A stretch of DNA of 64,000 bases. Source: Ravibacter sp964562455 (GTDB lineage: Bacteria > Bacteroidota > Bacteroidia > Cytophagales > Spirosomataceae). The translations under genes and the position numbers were made by a program. The stretch is from the NCBI GenBank assembly GCA_964562455.1, contig CAZLTN010000008.1:1-64000 (forward strand), written 5' to 3'. Under the pieces are notes generated by a model that saw only the letters and a list, made by a program, of their open reading frames with translations, was not told the origin of the DNA and ran no database searches. Positions 35,101 to 42,440 of the stretch are shown here, one piece after another. Each line of letters begins with the position of its first letter. Position 1 is the stretch's first letter.

Positions 35101-35211
35101 ATCCAGAAACCGCTGGCTATTATGATCGTCGGGGGGCTTATTATCTGCATGCTGCTCTCGCTGACCGTCCTGCCGCAGGTGTTCTACTGGGCCTACCGGA
35201 AAAAATTGTAA
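32128..35211 (+). CDS. czcA: Heavy-metal RND efflux pump (CzcA/CusA family)
   Basis: 1027 residues with the RND layout: helix 1 (about 12-30), first periplasmic porter loop, helices 2-6 (about 340-540), second porter loop, helices 8-12 (about 870-1020). The HME signature on helix 4 is D395FGLLLE401GTLVIVE408, where the family usually has D-FG--D-G-VVIVE; the middle Asp is Glu here. It expels divalent or monovalent metal ions using proton influx. Metal specificity cannot be fixed from sequence; the DFG...E pattern is closer to the divalent Czc type than to the copper/silver Cus type. Last of the operon. Confidence 0.93.
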   Translation: MQKLVQGIVAFSLKNYIIIFFMTALLAIVGVISYIHTPIEAFPDVTNTRARIITQWPGRSAEEVEKFVTLPIMKVMNTIPKKSEVRSISLFGLSVITVLFEDDVEDFYAQQYAANRMQSIDLPDGADASIEPPYGATGEIFRYVLKSKRPVSELTAIHDWVIERELLAVPGVSDVVSFGGEEKIYEIRINPTELANYDLSPLDVYEAVEKSNINVGGDVIEKGNQAYVVRGVGLLESIEDIENILIEVRGTTPILVRHVAEVRVSAKPRLGHVGLQDEDDLVEGIVMMLRGENPGEVIHLLKEKIVDLNERILPKDVRIEPFIDRTELVNTTVHTVTKNIVEGVVLVSVIVFIFLFNWRTTVIVASVIPLSFLFAITMLRIQGLPANLISMGAIDFGLLLEGTLVIVETVFVAMEKKAHHLGMDRFNKISKAGLIKKSAGSVASYIVFAQIILIVALLPIFSFRKVEGKMFSPLAYTLGYALLGSLLLSITYVPALCKVLLTKNIVEKENFISRFFKKNLFRLYLWSTRRKVVTLAGFAILLVGTTVAFMNHGTEFIPKLNEGALYVRATLPNSVNIRESTRLANEMKSTLRQFEEVKFVLNQVGRPNDGTDPTGFFNIEFHIQLYPEKEWKRNIGKEALIEEMREKLQTYPGIVFGFSQPIQDNVEEYVAGVKSSLVIKIFGDNLFDLEKYADQVAGKIKDVPGIRDLNVYRNIGLPELRIQLHDAKLARYSVDIADAQAVIEMAIGGRAATKFYENERIFDVRLRFMEEYRNNEAEIGEILIPSKSGKKVPLREISTISYLTGPTFIYREGNSRYIAIGFSIEGRDLGSTIADAKARVEKEVNLPKANRMVWAGEFESKERATGQLAVIVPAVLILILFLLYFNFGNLKDTVIAASTIPFAFIGGFLSLWITNTIFGISAGIGFIILFGVNTINSIILIAVMRQNLRKMPLTEAISSGVYSRIRPIVMIALMGSMGLLPAALSTGMGSEIQKPLAIMIVGGLIICMLLSLTVLPQVFYWAYRKKL

Positions 35212-35280
35212 AGACGGACGGCCGTCCGTCTCTACACACGTCTGTCCGTCTCTACATACGGCCGTCCGTCTCTACACCGG
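35208..35280. repeat. CGTCTCTAC tandem and inverted repeats after the efflux operon
   Basis: A hairpin formed by GTAAAGACGGACGG and CCGTCCGTCTCTAC (35208-35235) merges into a 20-bp direct repeat GTCCGTCTCTACAnACGnCn, with copies starting at 35224, 35244 and 35264 (third partial). It begins inside the stop codon of the pump gene. The CGTCTCTAC core recalls the hairpin at 10719-10741. Confidence 0.8.
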
Positions 35281-35364
35281 TCGAAAAATGATTACATCAA
35301 AGTAATAGTTTGACTAAATCAACCGTTAACTTTCAGTCATCCGGTTACTCAGGATCGTGTTTTT

Positions 35365-36258
35365 ATGAAATTATCCAGGGTTAATTATATTTTTCTGCTA
35401 ATAACTGCTGTTGCGTGCTGCAGACCGGCCAATATTGAGCCTGACGAGGTACAGCTTCCGGCTTTTACGTCAGAGCCAACAGTTTTTTCCCTTGCCGAAG
35501 GACTCCTCAACGATGCCTCGGGCATTGCCGACGCAGTTAAGTTCGAAAATTCAGTCTGGGTTCATAACGATCACGACCCGCATCTCTACCTGGTCAGCTA
35601 TGAGGGACAGCTGTTGAAAAAATTCCCGCTTGACGTATACGTACGGGATTGGGAAGATATTGCATCCGGTCCGGGACCTGAAAGCAACGTCAATTATATC
35701 TATATCGCTGAAACAGGCGACAATGACGAAGTTTTCCCTGAATACTACATATACCGTTTCCCCGAGCCGGGACAAAACCAGGAGCGGATCGATCATTTCG
35801 AAACCATCCCGTTCAAATACCCCGAGGGCAAAAGTTATGACGTAGAAACCCTGCTGCTCGACCCTCATACCCGGGACCTGTACCTGGTTACCAAGCGACA
35901 ACTCACCCAGGCCCATATTTTCCGGCTCCCTTACCCCCAGAAAACCGGTGAAAGCAACATCGCAGAGCTCGTCACATCGATCCCCTACGGAATGCTAACT
36001 TCCGGAAGTATCTCGCCCGACGGCAAGGAAATCCTGCTCAAAAGCTATACAAATATCTTTTATTGGAAAGTACGTGAGGGAGAATCGATACCTGCAGCAC
36101 TCAGCAGGCCACATGACATGCTGCCCCCTTACATACTTGAACCCCAGGGTGAAGCGATTGCATTTGACAAAAATGCGGGTGGTTATTTTACTATCAGCGA
36201 AAAAGGAAGCAGCCCTGGGCCTGTAAAGCTTTACTATTACAGGAAAATCAAAGATTAA
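35365..36258 (+). CDS. Predicted beta-propeller lipoprotein of unknown function
   Basis: 297 residues. Lipobox TAVAC (Cys18) indicates a lipoprotein. The rest shows repeated strand motifs of an SdiA-regulated/phytase-esterase-like beta-propeller: NDASGIADAVKFENSVWVHND, LYLVSYEGQLLKKF, RDWEDIASGPGPES, YIAETGDNDEVFPEYYIYRFPEP and SISPDGKEILLKSYT. Proteins of this kind are often secreted and of unknown activity. No catalytic residues can be assigned. It stands alone between the efflux operon and tex, 55 bp before the tex start. Confidence 0.65.
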   Translation: MKLSRVNYIFLLITAVACCRPANIEPDEVQLPAFTSEPTVFSLAEGLLNDASGIADAVKFENSVWVHNDHDPHLYLVSYEGQLLKKFPLDVYVRDWEDIASGPGPESNVNYIYIAETGDNDEVFPEYYIYRFPEPGQNQERIDHFETIPFKYPEGKSYDVETLLLDPHTRDLYLVTKRQLTQAHIFRLPYPQKTGESNIAELVTSIPYGMLTSGSISPDGKEILLKSYTNIFYWKVREGESIPAALSRPHDMLPPYILEPQGEAIAFDKNAGGYFTISEKGSSPGPVKLYYYRKIKD

Positions 36259-36276
36259 GGTTAGCCCCCAATAGGC

Positions 36277-36284
36277 TATATTTG
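36277..36284 (+). promoter_or_regulatory. Candidate -7 box of tex
   Basis: TATATTTG matches TAnnTTTG, 29 bp before the tex ATG at 36314. Confidence 0.45.
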
Positions 36285-36313
36285 CCTTTTTCGTTTCCAT
36301 TGTAATTGCTCCT

Positions 36314-38431
36314 ATGAATTTTTCCGTCATTGCCGGCCTTACCTCCCTTCCCGAAAACAAAATCCGTAACGTCATCAAACTTCTTGAAGAAGGAAGTACG
36401 GTCCCGTTCATTGCCCGATACCGTAAAGAAGCTACCGGCGAACTGAATGAAGTGGAGATCAACGCGGTAAGAGAAGCTTTTGAAAAACAGAAAGAGGTTG
36501 AAAAGAGAAAAGAAACGATCCTGAAAAGTATCGAAGAGCAGGGAAAGCTAACTCCGGAACTCCGGTCAAAAATAGAGAATACCTTCATCCTAACCGACCT
36601 GGAAGACCTCTACCTGCCCTACCGGCCGAAAAGGAAGACCCGTGCTTCAGTAGCTGTTGAAAACGGGCTGTTACCACTTGCAGAGTCGATTTTCTCGGGA
36701 AAAGAAAGTGAGCCAGAAAGAAGAGCGAAAGCTTTTCTGAACGATAACGTGCCCGACACGGCATCTGCCCTGCAGGGCGCCAGAGATATTATAGCCGAGT
36801 GGGTAAGTGAAAACCCGGATGCCAGGAACAAGATAAGGAATACTTTTGAACGCGGAGCAGTCATTACCTCAAAGGTCAAAAAGAAAAAAGAGGAAGAAGC
36901 AGCCAAGTACAGGGATTATTTTGACTTCTCGGAGCCGCTTAACCGTATCCCGTCGCACCGGCTGCTGGCCATACGCCGCGGCGAGGAGGAGGGATTTCTC
37001 AGCGTAGACATTTCGCCCGATGAAAACCGCGCTTACGAGGCGCTCGACAGGCTGTTTCTCAGGGGGGCTCCCGCATGCAGGGAGCAAATGGAAAAGGCCG
37101 TTACAGACAGTTACAAACGGTTGCTGAAACCTTCGATCGAGACTGAATTCGGCAATATTGCCAAAGAAAAGGCCGACGCCTATGCCATCCGGGTGTTTGC
37201 CGAAAACCTCAGGCAATTACTCATTGCTCCGCCTCTGGGACAAAAGCGTGTGCTCGCCATTGATCCGGGATACCGGACCGGGTGTAAAACCGTCGTTCTG
37301 GACGCCCAGGGCAATCTTTTGACCGAGACTGTGATTTACCCCTTCGATAAACCCGATATTTCGAGGGCTGCGCTTCGCTCACTTATCGACAAATACCGGA
37401 TCGAAGCCATCGCCATAGGCAACGGCACAGCAGGGCGTGAGACGGAAGATTTTGTCAGGAAGACGCTGGGTACGCTTGAAAAATCGGATTCCGTACATGT
37501 TTTCCTGGTAAGCGAACAGGGGGCTTCGATATATTCCGCTTCTGATGTGGCCAGGGAAGAGTTTCCCGACCAGGATATCACGGTTCGCGGCGCGGTCTCT
37601 ATTGGCAGAAGGTTGATGGATCCCCTGGCCGAGCTCGTTAAAATCGACCCCAAATCGATAGGCGTCGGCCAGTACCAGCACGATGTCAACCAGGCGGCAC
37701 TCCGGTCGGCGCTTGACACCACCGTAGAATCGTGTGTCAACCAGGTCGGTGTCAATCTCAACACGGCAAGCAAACACCTGCTACGCTACATCTCGGGCCT
37801 CGGTCCGACGCTGGCGCAGAATATAGTAGAATACCGGTCGAAAAACGGCATTTTTCAATCCCGTGAACAGCTCCTGAAAGTACCGCGCCTCGGTAACAAG
37901 GCTTTCGAACAGGCGGCTGGTTTCCTCCGCATTGAAAATGCCGTAAACCCTTTGGACAACAGCGCAGTCCACCCGGAAAGTTATGAAATTGTGGAGGCAA
38001 TGGCCCGGGATTGCGGTGCGACCGTTGCCGAGCTGATCCGGAACCCGCAGGTGAGAAGCCGGATCAGGCCGGAGGGCTATATCTCGGAAAAGGTAGGTAT
38101 GCCCACGCTGCAGGATATCCTCAAAGAGCTGGAAAAACCCTCCCGCGATCCGCGCGAACAAATGAAACCATTTGAATTCGACGACAGCGTCCGGAAGCCC
38201 GAAGATCTCAGGGAAGGAATGGTGCTGGAAGGAATAGTTACCAACATAACCGCTTTCGGGGCATTTGTGGATATAGGCGTAAAGCAGGACGGCCTCGTGC
38301 ACGTTTCGCAAATGGCCGACAAGTTTGTAAAAGACCCCAACGAGGTCGTAAAGCTGCGGCAGGTCGTAAAGGTGAAAGTAACCGAAGTCGACCTTTCCAG
38401 GAAACGTATTGCGCTTAGTATGAAGATGTGA
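36314..38431 (+). CDS. tex: Tex-family RNA-binding transcription accessory protein
   Basis: 705 residues, slightly shorter than the usual 720-780. Order: N-terminal helical Tex domain (VIKLLEEGSTVPFIARYRKEATGELNEVEI near 20-50), YqgF/RNase H-like domain (RVLAIDPGYRTGCKTVVLD near 310), helix-hairpin-helix pairs (VGVNLNTASKHLLRYISGLGPTLAQNIVEYR near 475), and a C-terminal S1 domain (GMVLEGIVTNITAFGAFVDIGVKQDGLVHVSQMADK near 636-670). Tex binds RNA and is thought to support transcription or RNA turnover. All domains present. Confidence 0.96.
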   Translation: MNFSVIAGLTSLPENKIRNVIKLLEEGSTVPFIARYRKEATGELNEVEINAVREAFEKQKEVEKRKETILKSIEEQGKLTPELRSKIENTFILTDLEDLYLPYRPKRKTRASVAVENGLLPLAESIFSGKESEPERRAKAFLNDNVPDTASALQGARDIIAEWVSENPDARNKIRNTFERGAVITSKVKKKKEEEAAKYRDYFDFSEPLNRIPSHRLLAIRRGEEEGFLSVDISPDENRAYEALDRLFLRGAPACREQMEKAVTDSYKRLLKPSIETEFGNIAKEKADAYAIRVFAENLRQLLIAPPLGQKRVLAIDPGYRTGCKTVVLDAQGNLLTETVIYPFDKPDISRAALRSLIDKYRIEAIAIGNGTAGRETEDFVRKTLGTLEKSDSVHVFLVSEQGASIYSASDVAREEFPDQDITVRGAVSIGRRLMDPLAELVKIDPKSIGVGQYQHDVNQAALRSALDTTVESCVNQVGVNLNTASKHLLRYISGLGPTLAQNIVEYRSKNGIFQSREQLLKVPRLGNKAFEQAAGFLRIENAVNPLDNSAVHPESYEIVEAMARDCGATVAELIRNPQVRSRIRPEGYISEKVGMPTLQDILKELEKPSRDPREQMKPFEFDDSVRKPEDLREGMVLEGIVTNITAFGAFVDIGVKQDGLVHVSQMADKFVKDPNEVVKLRQVVKVKVTEVDLSRKRIALSMKM

Positions 38432-38447
38432 TCAACCCGGTAAAATT

Positions 38448-38852
38448 ATGCGTACCAGAACCATCCTGCTTATTCTAGTCGTCGTCGCAGCCGCGTATTT
38501 TATCATCGACTCGGTAACGCAGCCAAACACGAAAACTCTGCCCGGGAACTTCCGGGAAACCGCGATGTACCGTAATCCCAATAATACCGGCCCCGTCGTG
38601 CGCATCTACGCGGTTACGGTCGAGGATACGCTCTGGAATGAAATGGAGCTGTACGGGCAGATGATGCCCTATACCAAGTACGGCACGACCACCGTCTATT
38701 TCTTTAAAAACGGAGGGCCGTCACCTGCGGAGCTCGACGCCACGCCGTCTCATTTCGGAAGTAAATATCAAAAAAACTGCCTGGGAAAATTTCACAAGGA
38801 CGCAATGGCTGCCGAAACATTCTCGAAATTCCCTTTCGGGTCGAATGAATAG
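38448..38852 (+). CDS. Small membrane-anchored protein of unknown function
   Basis: 134 residues, not recognised. An N-terminal membrane helix (about 5-22; ILLILVVVAAAYFII) is followed by a soluble domain with NPNNTGPVVRIYAVTVEDTLWNEM, MPYTKYGTTTVYFF and a lone Cys in KNCLGKFHKDAMA. It begins 16 bp after tex on the same strand and is probably co-transcribed with it. Codon use is like its neighbours, so it looks like a real gene. Confidence 0.65.
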   Translation: MRTRTILLILVVVAAAYFIIDSVTQPNTKTLPGNFRETAMYRNPNNTGPVVRIYAVTVEDTLWNEMELYGQMMPYTKYGTTTVYFFKNGGPSPAELDATPSHFGSKYQKNCLGKFHKDAMAAETFSKFPFGSNE

Positions 38853-38863
38853 GTAGGAGTGCT

Positions 38864-38911
38864 CCATTGCGCCCGGCCGCGCGTACTGCCTGGCTCGGCC
38901 GGATGCAATGG
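38864..38911. terminator. Long hairpin between convergent genes (bidirectional terminator)
   Basis: CCATTGCGCCCGGCCG (38864-38879) pairs with CGGCCGGATGCAATGG (38896-38911) at 14 of 16 positions around a 16-nt loop. It lies in the 68-bp gap between the small tex-linked gene and the convergent DUF1080 gene. Confidence 0.6.
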
Positions 38912-38920
38912 AAATGTAAC

Positions 38921-39562
38921 TCAGTCTTTCAGAATCTTTACCTGGATATCTTTCAGGTATACCACGCTTTTCGGGTCATGCCCCTGTATGGCGAAAGTCC
39001 CGGGATTGATTACCCGTGTTTTTCTCTCTTCGGTTACCCTCAGCGGATTGGCCGGCTGTGTGTAATCAACGACTACCGTATCGTTGATCTTAATAACGAC
39101 ATGATTTCCCTTCACGATAATGTGCTCGGTAAACCATTCATCGTCCTTTACAAAAACCTCCCGGACATCGACCACTTCATAAAGGCTTCCGGTCTTGATA
39201 TAATCGCCATGGGTATTGTTGATCTGCACTTCGAACCCGTGAACAGGCCATCCTTTTTCCTGGTACTGAGTATGGAAATAAAGACCCGAATTCGATCCTT
39301 TCGTGGTTTTAACCCTGGCTTTAAATTCAAAATTCCTGAATACGTGATTGCTTACGCTTCCCATATAATACAGGTGTGCTTTAGGTCCCGCAACCTTTAT
39401 AGCCCCGTCCTCTACCGAAAAGGTAGAAGCGTTCTCTCCCACCTTCCAGCCGTCAAGCGACTTCCCGTCAAAAAGTGAAATCCATCCTTTTTGGGCGCCG
39501 GCCGGTGCACAAGAAAACAAACAAAGCAGGATAAGGAGTGAGCTCAGGCAATAATTTCTCAT
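38921..39562 (-). CDS. Secreted DUF1080 (3-keto-disaccharide hydrolase-like) protein, second copy
   Basis: 213 residues. Signal peptide (about 1-23; LLILLCLFSCAPAGAQ), possibly with a lipobox at FSCAP. DUF1080 jelly-roll motifs: GWISLFDGKSLDGWKVGENAS, NFEFKARVKTTKGSNSGLYFHTQYQ, VHGFEVQINNTHGDYIKTGSLY and KGNHVVIKINDTVVVDYTQP. It differs clearly from the copy at 18493-19119, sharing only the fold and key motifs. Probable role in secreted glycoside breakdown (inference). Stands alone between convergent and divergent neighbours. Confidence 0.85.
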   Translation of the reverse strand: MRNYCLSSLLILLCLFSCAPAGAQKGWISLFDGKSLDGWKVGENASTFSVEDGAIKVAGPKAHLYYMGSVSNHVFRNFEFKARVKTTKGSNSGLYFHTQYQEKGWPVHGFEVQINNTHGDYIKTGSLYEVVDVREVFVKDDEWFTEHIIVKGNHVVIKINDTVVVDYTQPANPLRVTEERKTRVINPGTFAIQGHDPKSVVYLKDIQVKILKD

Positions 39563-39708
39563 TTTTTTAACATTTTGTTTTGTATCCTTTGTTATACTCT
39601 GTTTTTGTCGTCAAATACCATGCTTCCGGGTGAACTTATTTTAATCCCCCGTGTCTTTTTCAAACATTATCCCGAAATTTGCAGGCTGACATTACAAAAT
39701 ACTTTAAA

Positions 39709-40299
39709 ATGATTTACCCGATTATCGCTTACGGCGACCCCATCCTCAGAAAAGTTACCCGTCCGGTTGCTGAAGGCGAGGTGGATATAAAAACCATTGC
39801 CGAAAATATGTTTGAAACCATGTACAACGCTTCCGGTGTAGGCCTGGCCGCTCCGCAGGTTGGTCTTGATATACGTATTTTCGTAGTAGACGGCTCGCCG
39901 ATGGCAGATGACGAAGATGAGGAAAATGAGGGCGAACCTGAAAACCCGGAGTTGATCGGGTTCAAAAAAGTTTTTGTAAACCCGCAAATCATCGAGGAAT
40001 CGGGCGATCCCTGGGCCTTTGAAGAGGGGTGTTTAAGTATTCCCGGCCTCAGGGCAGACGTTTTCCGCCCGGCCGAAGTAAAAATCCGCTACCAGGATGC
40101 CGACTGGGAAGTACATGAAGAGGTATTTACCGGAATTGCAGCGCGTATCATCCAGCACGAATATGATCACCTTGAAGGCAAGCTTTTCGTCGACTACCTT
40201 CCGGCGCTGAAAAAACAGATGATCAGGAAGAAGCTCGGCAATATCTCAAAAGGAATCGTGGATGCAGATTACAAGATGAGATTTTATAAAAAAAAATAA
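39709..40299 (+). CDS. def: Peptide deformylase
   Basis: 196 residues from the ATG at 39709 (a TTG at 39679 gives a longer frame). The three metal-site motifs are complete: GVGLAAPQVG (43-52), EEGCLSIPG with Cys108, and QHEYDHLEGKLFVD with His150, Glu151 and His154. It removes the formyl group from the N-terminal Met of new proteins. An acidic insertion (about 66-82; DDEDEENEGEPENPE) before the second motif is seen in many Bacteroidota homologues. The amidase gene follows 9 bp later. Confidence 0.97.
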   Translation: MIYPIIAYGDPILRKVTRPVAEGEVDIKTIAENMFETMYNASGVGLAAPQVGLDIRIFVVDGSPMADDEDEENEGEPENPELIGFKKVFVNPQIIEESGDPWAFEEGCLSIPGLRADVFRPAEVKIRYQDADWEVHEEVFTGIAARIIQHEYDHLEGKLFVDYLPALKKQMIRKKLGNISKGIVDADYKMRFYKKK

Positions 40300-40308
40300 C
40301 TGCACGGC

Positions 40309-41121
40309 ATGGAAACTCAGGATCTGCTGAAATTAGCCCTGGTGCAGACCGATATCTACTGGGAAGATATTCCGGCTAACCTGGCAGAGCTTGAAGAAAA
40401 GCTGGACAGGCTTAAAAATGAAGCAGACATCATCATCCTCCCTGAGATGTTCTCCACGGGTTTTTCCATGCGACCCGAAAAAATATCCGAGCCGCTTAAC
40501 CTGGTAACTACCCGGTGGATGAAACAGATGGCCCTGGCTACCGGCGCCCTGGTGATCGGCAGTTTTGCTGCACGTGAGGGAAGCACCTACTACAACCGTT
40601 TGATGGCCGTGTTTCCCGACGGCACTTACGGGCATTATGATAAGCGGCACCTTTTCCGAATGGGAAAAGAGCATGAAGTGTATACTGCCGGGACCCGGAA
40701 GCTCCTGCTCACCTGGAAAGGCTGGAGAATATGTCCGCTTATCTGCTACGATCTGAGATTTCCTGTCTGGAGCCGGAACCTGTCTGACGCCCCTTACGAT
40801 CTGTTGATCTACGTAGCCAACTGGCCGGCAGCGCGCTCAGATGCCTGGAAAACCCTGCTCAAAGCAAGAGCTATAGAAAACCTCAGCTATGTGGCAGGCG
40901 TAAACCGCACCGGTGACGACTCCTCAGGCGTAGCTCACGACGGCGGCTCTGCTGTTTTTGATTTTGCGGGCCGGCAATTACTTTTACTGGATAGCAAGCC
41001 GGAAACAGCGGTCGTAACCATTTCCAGGCAGAAGCTTTCCGAATTCCATACACGATTTCCGGCCCATCTGGACGCCGACAGCTTCAGTATTACAGGAACG
41101 GATTTTACCGTGACCCGTTAA
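40309..41121 (+). CDS. Nitrilase-superfamily omega-amidase (YafV-like)
   Basis: 270 residues. The C-N hydrolase triad is present: Glu46 in ILPEMFSTGF, Lys112 in YDKRHLF and Cys146 in PLICYDLRFPVW. The second Glu region (EHEVY) also fits. YafV/Nit2-type enzymes hydrolyse alpha-ketoglutaramate or alpha-ketosuccinamate, a metabolite-repair reaction. It follows the deformylase gene by 9 bp and is likely co-transcribed. Length and motifs match the family; the exact substrate is by family analogy. Confidence 0.9.
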   Translation: METQDLLKLALVQTDIYWEDIPANLAELEEKLDRLKNEADIIILPEMFSTGFSMRPEKISEPLNLVTTRWMKQMALATGALVIGSFAAREGSTYYNRLMAVFPDGTYGHYDKRHLFRMGKEHEVYTAGTRKLLLTWKGWRICPLICYDLRFPVWSRNLSDAPYDLLIYVANWPAARSDAWKTLLKARAIENLSYVAGVNRTGDDSSGVAHDGGSAVFDFAGRQLLLLDSKPETAVVTISRQKLSEFHTRFPAHLDADSFSITGTDFTVTR

Positions 41122-41167
41122 AACCGGAAGACCTGCAGTGATCTGCAAGTCTTCCGATAAATGCACA

Positions 41168-42427
41168 TTAGTCAACGATAATATTAAAGCCATTCAGTCG
41201 CCCGCTTTCTTTTAACCGGAAGGTCTCCCTGATAACACCTGTGGTGGGGTTATACTGGTTTACACCATAAAAGTTCTCCGTGGTGTTGTTCGACAGAAAA
41301 TAGATTTCGCCGTTATGAAGGAACGGGTTTTGAGTACCATAGAAGCTATCGGCAGGTATATCGAGGCGCTTTGCTTTCTTCGTAGCGATATCGATTTCGC
41401 TCCAATACCAAACATCACTTCTGTAGCTTACTCCATGTTGCCCGCCTCCATAGTAGGATACTGCACGGGAAGGAATTGTTGTGTAAATTTTATTATTGTG
41501 TACAAACAGACGATTGAATTCGGCCTTAAACTGATAGTCATCTATTTTTATCGAAAAATCCGGATCGAACGTAGTTGCACCCTTTTTGATCCTGAGTATT
41601 TTTGAAGAGTACTCAAGCGGTTGAACTTTCATATCTCCTACCGCCACAAAGTACAGATCTTCTGTAACCTCGTCGATTCCCCAGAGCACGTGGTCTACAA
41701 ACACACTCAAATGTGTTGTTCCCTGAAATCTGGTAACTCCAAGGATCCTGTTTGCGGTAAGATCATATACGGCAATGGCCACTTCCTGAGTCTTGGGTGT
41801 CACCTGCCAGTTGCCGGTTTCCAATGTTCCCAGCAAGAGGTCCACGTACAGTTTGTCATCACGCTTGGCGATGACAAGCTGTCCGGCAGATTCATTGGGC
41901 AAACCTTCCGACAGCGAACTGAAATCGATCTCGCCGGTTCTCTCCATGGTAGTAGGGTTGAACTTCTGTACTTTTAATCCGCCTCTTACGTCATCCCAGT
42001 AATATCCCTCCGTTGCACTCACCACCAGATAATTGGAAATGTATCTGGTAGAGAGAGAAGGTAAAAACTTATCTTCTATTACTTTACCAGCAGCATCTAG
42101 CCCCAGTTTCAAAATCCCCTGTGCTCCCGAGGCGCTATTTACACGATACAACGTTTTACCCAGGGTACGTCCGCCTAAAGAACTGCTTATCTGATAGAAA
42201 GGGACATTTGCCAGATTGATTTCCCTCGATTTGTTTGTTTTCAGGGCATAAATACCACCAGCCCACCTGGCATTTGCATTGTAAACAATCCAGGTTTCGT
42301 TGGAAGGAAGTTCGGTGCCGTCCGGCTTCGGCTCTGGTGCAACGTCATCTTTTTTGCTGCAGGATGCCAGAAATGCTATCGAAAAAAGGCCCCAGATAAA
42401 GGGGAATAACAAACTAATTCGTTTCAT
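41168..42427 (-). CDS. DUF4374 lipoprotein, partner of the TonB receptor
   Basis: 419 residues. Lipobox SIAFLASC (Cys23) followed by an acidic/Pro linker (DDVAPEPKPDGTE). The mature part shows repeated beta-propeller-like strands (WIVYNANARWAGGIYALKTNK, YYWDDVRGGLKVQKFNPTTM, DLYFVAVGDMKVQPLEYS). DUF4374 proteins are found next to siderophore-type TonB receptors in Bacteroidota and are thought to bind the ligand at the outer surface. It follows the receptor gene by 13 bp in the same direction. Function is inferred from this pairing. Confidence 0.85.
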   Translation of the reverse strand: MKRISLLFPFIWGLFSIAFLASCSKKDDVAPEPKPDGTELPSNETWIVYNANARWAGGIYALKTNKSREINLANVPFYQISSSLGGRTLGKTLYRVNSASGAQGILKLGLDAAGKVIEDKFLPSLSTRYISNYLVVSATEGYYWDDVRGGLKVQKFNPTTMERTGEIDFSSLSEGLPNESAGQLVIAKRDDKLYVDLLLGTLETGNWQVTPKTQEVAIAVYDLTANRILGVTRFQGTTHLSVFVDHVLWGIDEVTEDLYFVAVGDMKVQPLEYSSKILRIKKGATTFDPDFSIKIDDYQFKAEFNRLFVHNNKIYTTIPSRAVSYYGGGQHGVSYRSDVWYWSEIDIATKKAKRLDIPADSFYGTQNPFLHNGEIYFLSNNTTENFYGVNQYNPTTGVIRETFRLKESGRLNGFNIIVD

Positions 42428-42440
42428 GCTGAAAAAAATA

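Noticed and set aside
35289..35322. Two further TGA...TCA palindromes (35289-35299 and TTGA-CTAAA-TCAA at 35310-35322) before the propeller lipoprotein gene
   Set aside because: The spacing between half-sites is 5 bp, not 6, so they do not fit the Crp/Fnr pattern seen at the other sites.
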